Positions 6,760 through 7,462 of a DNA stretch of 7,462 nt are shown here, in pieces; within the stretch, counting starts at the first letter, position 1, and each line of letters begins with the position of its first letter. The notes below the pieces were generated by a model that had not been told where the DNA came from, did no database searches, and worked only from the letters and a program-made list of their open reading frames with translations. This DNA comes from Bacteroidota bacterium (GTDB taxonomy: Bacteria; Bacteroidota; Rhodothermia; Rhodothermales; UBA10348), in assembly GCA_004356385.1 (NCBI GenBank), contig SMXL01000087.1, forward strand, positions 1 through 7,462, written 5' to 3'. A program made the position numbers and the translations under genes.

Positions 6760-6954
6760 TCAGGTGCTGATCAAGCGCTTCATTCGCTTTTCGTCAACCT
6801 TAGCTACCAATGTAGTTTCACGAAGGCCTCGTTTGCGCTTTGGCGACTTCTTGGTCAGGATATGACTGTGATACGCTTTCTTACGCTTCAGTCTTCCAGA
6901 CGCGGTCATTTTAAAACGCTTTTTTGCCCCGCTATTTGATTTCATTTTAGGCAT
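6760..6954 (-). CDS. rpmI: 50S ribosomal protein L35 (bL35)
   Basis: Small basic protein of the large ribosomal subunit. The 64 residues, the usual length, show the family pattern: [20 protein letters not shown] at the N-terminus, the basic [11 protein letters not shown] segment (23-33), [11 protein letters not shown], and the C-terminal [14 protein letters not shown]. The ATG at 6954 is chosen because the conserved MPKMK start follows and AGGTG lies 5 bases upstream, one of few plausible Shine-Dalgarno sequences here. It sits 191 bases after infC and 25 bases before rplT, and is expected to be co-expressed with rplT. Confidence 0.98.
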   Translation of the reverse strand: MPKMKSNSGAKKRFKMTASGRLKRKKAYHSHILTKKSPKRKRGLRETTLVAKVDEKRMKRLIST

Positions 6955-7145
6955 TCACGCACCTGTAAATCGTGGCCCGAATGGACTTCTTATGCTATCG
7001 TAGCGATGATTCACGAATGGTCACCGCCCAAACTTTCAAGCCGCAAAAACTACGCAATCCTCGAAGCGGTTGCAATACGATCGAGGCCAGAAACGGCTCA
7101 GATCGTGGGGAATTTCGGTGAAACGTGAGCGAATAACTGTTGCTT
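6955..7145 (-). promoter_or_regulatory. infC-rpmI spacer with two hairpins, possible L20 control site
   Basis: This 191-base gap contains no ORF of note. On the minus strand an 11-bp imperfect hairpin spans 7077-7106 (arms ACGATC/GATCGT, GAG/CTC and CC/GG, two single-base bulges). It is followed at once by a 6-bp hairpin with one bulge at 7054-7073, with five Ts four bases further on, a weak terminator-like shape. A weak sigma70-like pair, GTGACC (7019-7024) and TACGAT (6997-7002) spaced by 16, could start an rpmI-rplT transcript. In E. coli L20 represses through RNA in this part of the operon; a comparable role here is an inference, and I could not recognise the L20-binding mimic itself. Confidence 0.35.
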
Positions 7146-7462
7146 TCAGACCTTTTTCTTCAATGGAGTCAGGATTGTGGTCATCCGTCTACCTTCCATA
7201 CGCGGTGCCTGGTCGATTTTAGCGACATCAGACAACTCCTCTAGAAAGCGACCGAGAAGAATCATGCCGTGGTCTTTGTAGATAATGTCGCGACCTCGAA
7301 ACTGTACGTATGCACGCACTTTATCGCCGTGCATGAGGAATTTACGAGCATGTCTTGTCTTGAAATCGAAGTCGTGCGTGTCGGTGTGGGGTCGAAACCG
7401 GATCTCCTTCAGCTCTACGACGTGCGATTTCTTCCGAGATTCCTTCTCCTTCTTCTGTTGAA
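7146..7462 (-). CDS. infC: Translation initiation factor IF-3, N-terminus cut by window edge
   Basis: IF3 binds the 30S subunit, prevents premature joining of the 50S and checks start-codon/initiator-tRNA pairing. Only the last 104 residues are visible; the frame is open to the right edge (first full codon at 7460). They include the end of the lysine-rich linker (QQKKEKESRKK) and the whole C-terminal domain: VVELKEIRFRPHTDTHDFDF, RHARKFLMHGDKVRAYVQFRGR, then GMILLGRFLEEL and the conserved tail APRMEGRRMTTILTPLKK. The Met at 7334 is internal and not a start. First gene of the infC-rpmI-rplT operon as read here. Rare non-ATG start codons are known for infC, but this start lies outside the window. 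Confidence 0.97.
   Translation of the reverse strand, partial: QQKKEKESRKKSHVVELKEIRFRPHTDTHDFDFKTRHARKFLMHGDKVRAYVQFRGRDIIYKDHGMILLGRFLEELSDVAKIDQAPRMEGRRMTTILTPLKKKV

Noticed and set aside
7047..7075. Promoter-like TTGCAA-17-TAGTTT in the infC-rpmI gap
   Set aside because: Only 4/6 and 3/6 consensus matches, and it overlaps the second hairpin and its T run; too weak to call.

Overview
This window comes from a bacterial chromosome of moderate GC content, and every gene I can support lies on the minus strand. Read in the direction of transcription (right to left), the order is infC (3' part), rpmI, rplT, a pheS leader region, pheS, pheT, a small coiled-coil protein gene, zapA, a structured RNA that looks like 6S RNA, and ccmF (5' part, running off the left edge). 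PheS carries the FRNESIS...[10 protein letters not shown] form of motif 2 that I associate with Bacteroidota-type enzymes. Together with the gene order and sparse Shine-Dalgarno sequences, this suggests the Bacteroidota/Rhodothermota/Balneolota branch. That placement is an inference from a few proteins.

Right block (7462-6387): translation initiation factor IF3 and ribosomal proteins L35 and L20, the classic infC-rpmI-rplT operon. The 191-base gap between infC and rpmI has two imperfect hairpins and is where L20 feedback control might act. Next, the 194-base rplT-pheS gap is not empty. It has a possible promoter over the rplT stop, a 16-codon mini-ORF with tandem Phe codons, and a strong terminator hairpin ending about 30 bases before pheS. 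This is the layout of a phenylalanine attenuator in front of the phenylalanyl-tRNA synthetase genes.

Middle block (6192-1863): pheS and pheT encode the two subunits of the alpha2beta2 phenylalanyl-tRNA synthetase, both intact with all expected domains. They are followed by a 130-residue coiled-coil protein of unknown function and by ZapA, which stabilises the FtsZ ring. The coiled-coil gene contains a short GATC tandem repeat near its 3' end.

Left block (1862-1): right after zapA comes a sigma70-like promoter, then about 208 bases that fold into one long rod whose closing stem ends in a T run. Its position after zapA, its size and its central bubble match 6S RNA, the RNA regulator of RNA polymerase. 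Beyond it is ccmF, a membrane haem-handling protein of cytochrome c maturation, visible for 527 residues. I see no mobile elements, CRISPR arrays, tRNA or rRNA genes. The least ordinary parts are the two RNA-based regions, the 6S candidate and the pheS leader; the protein genes are core housekeeping functions.
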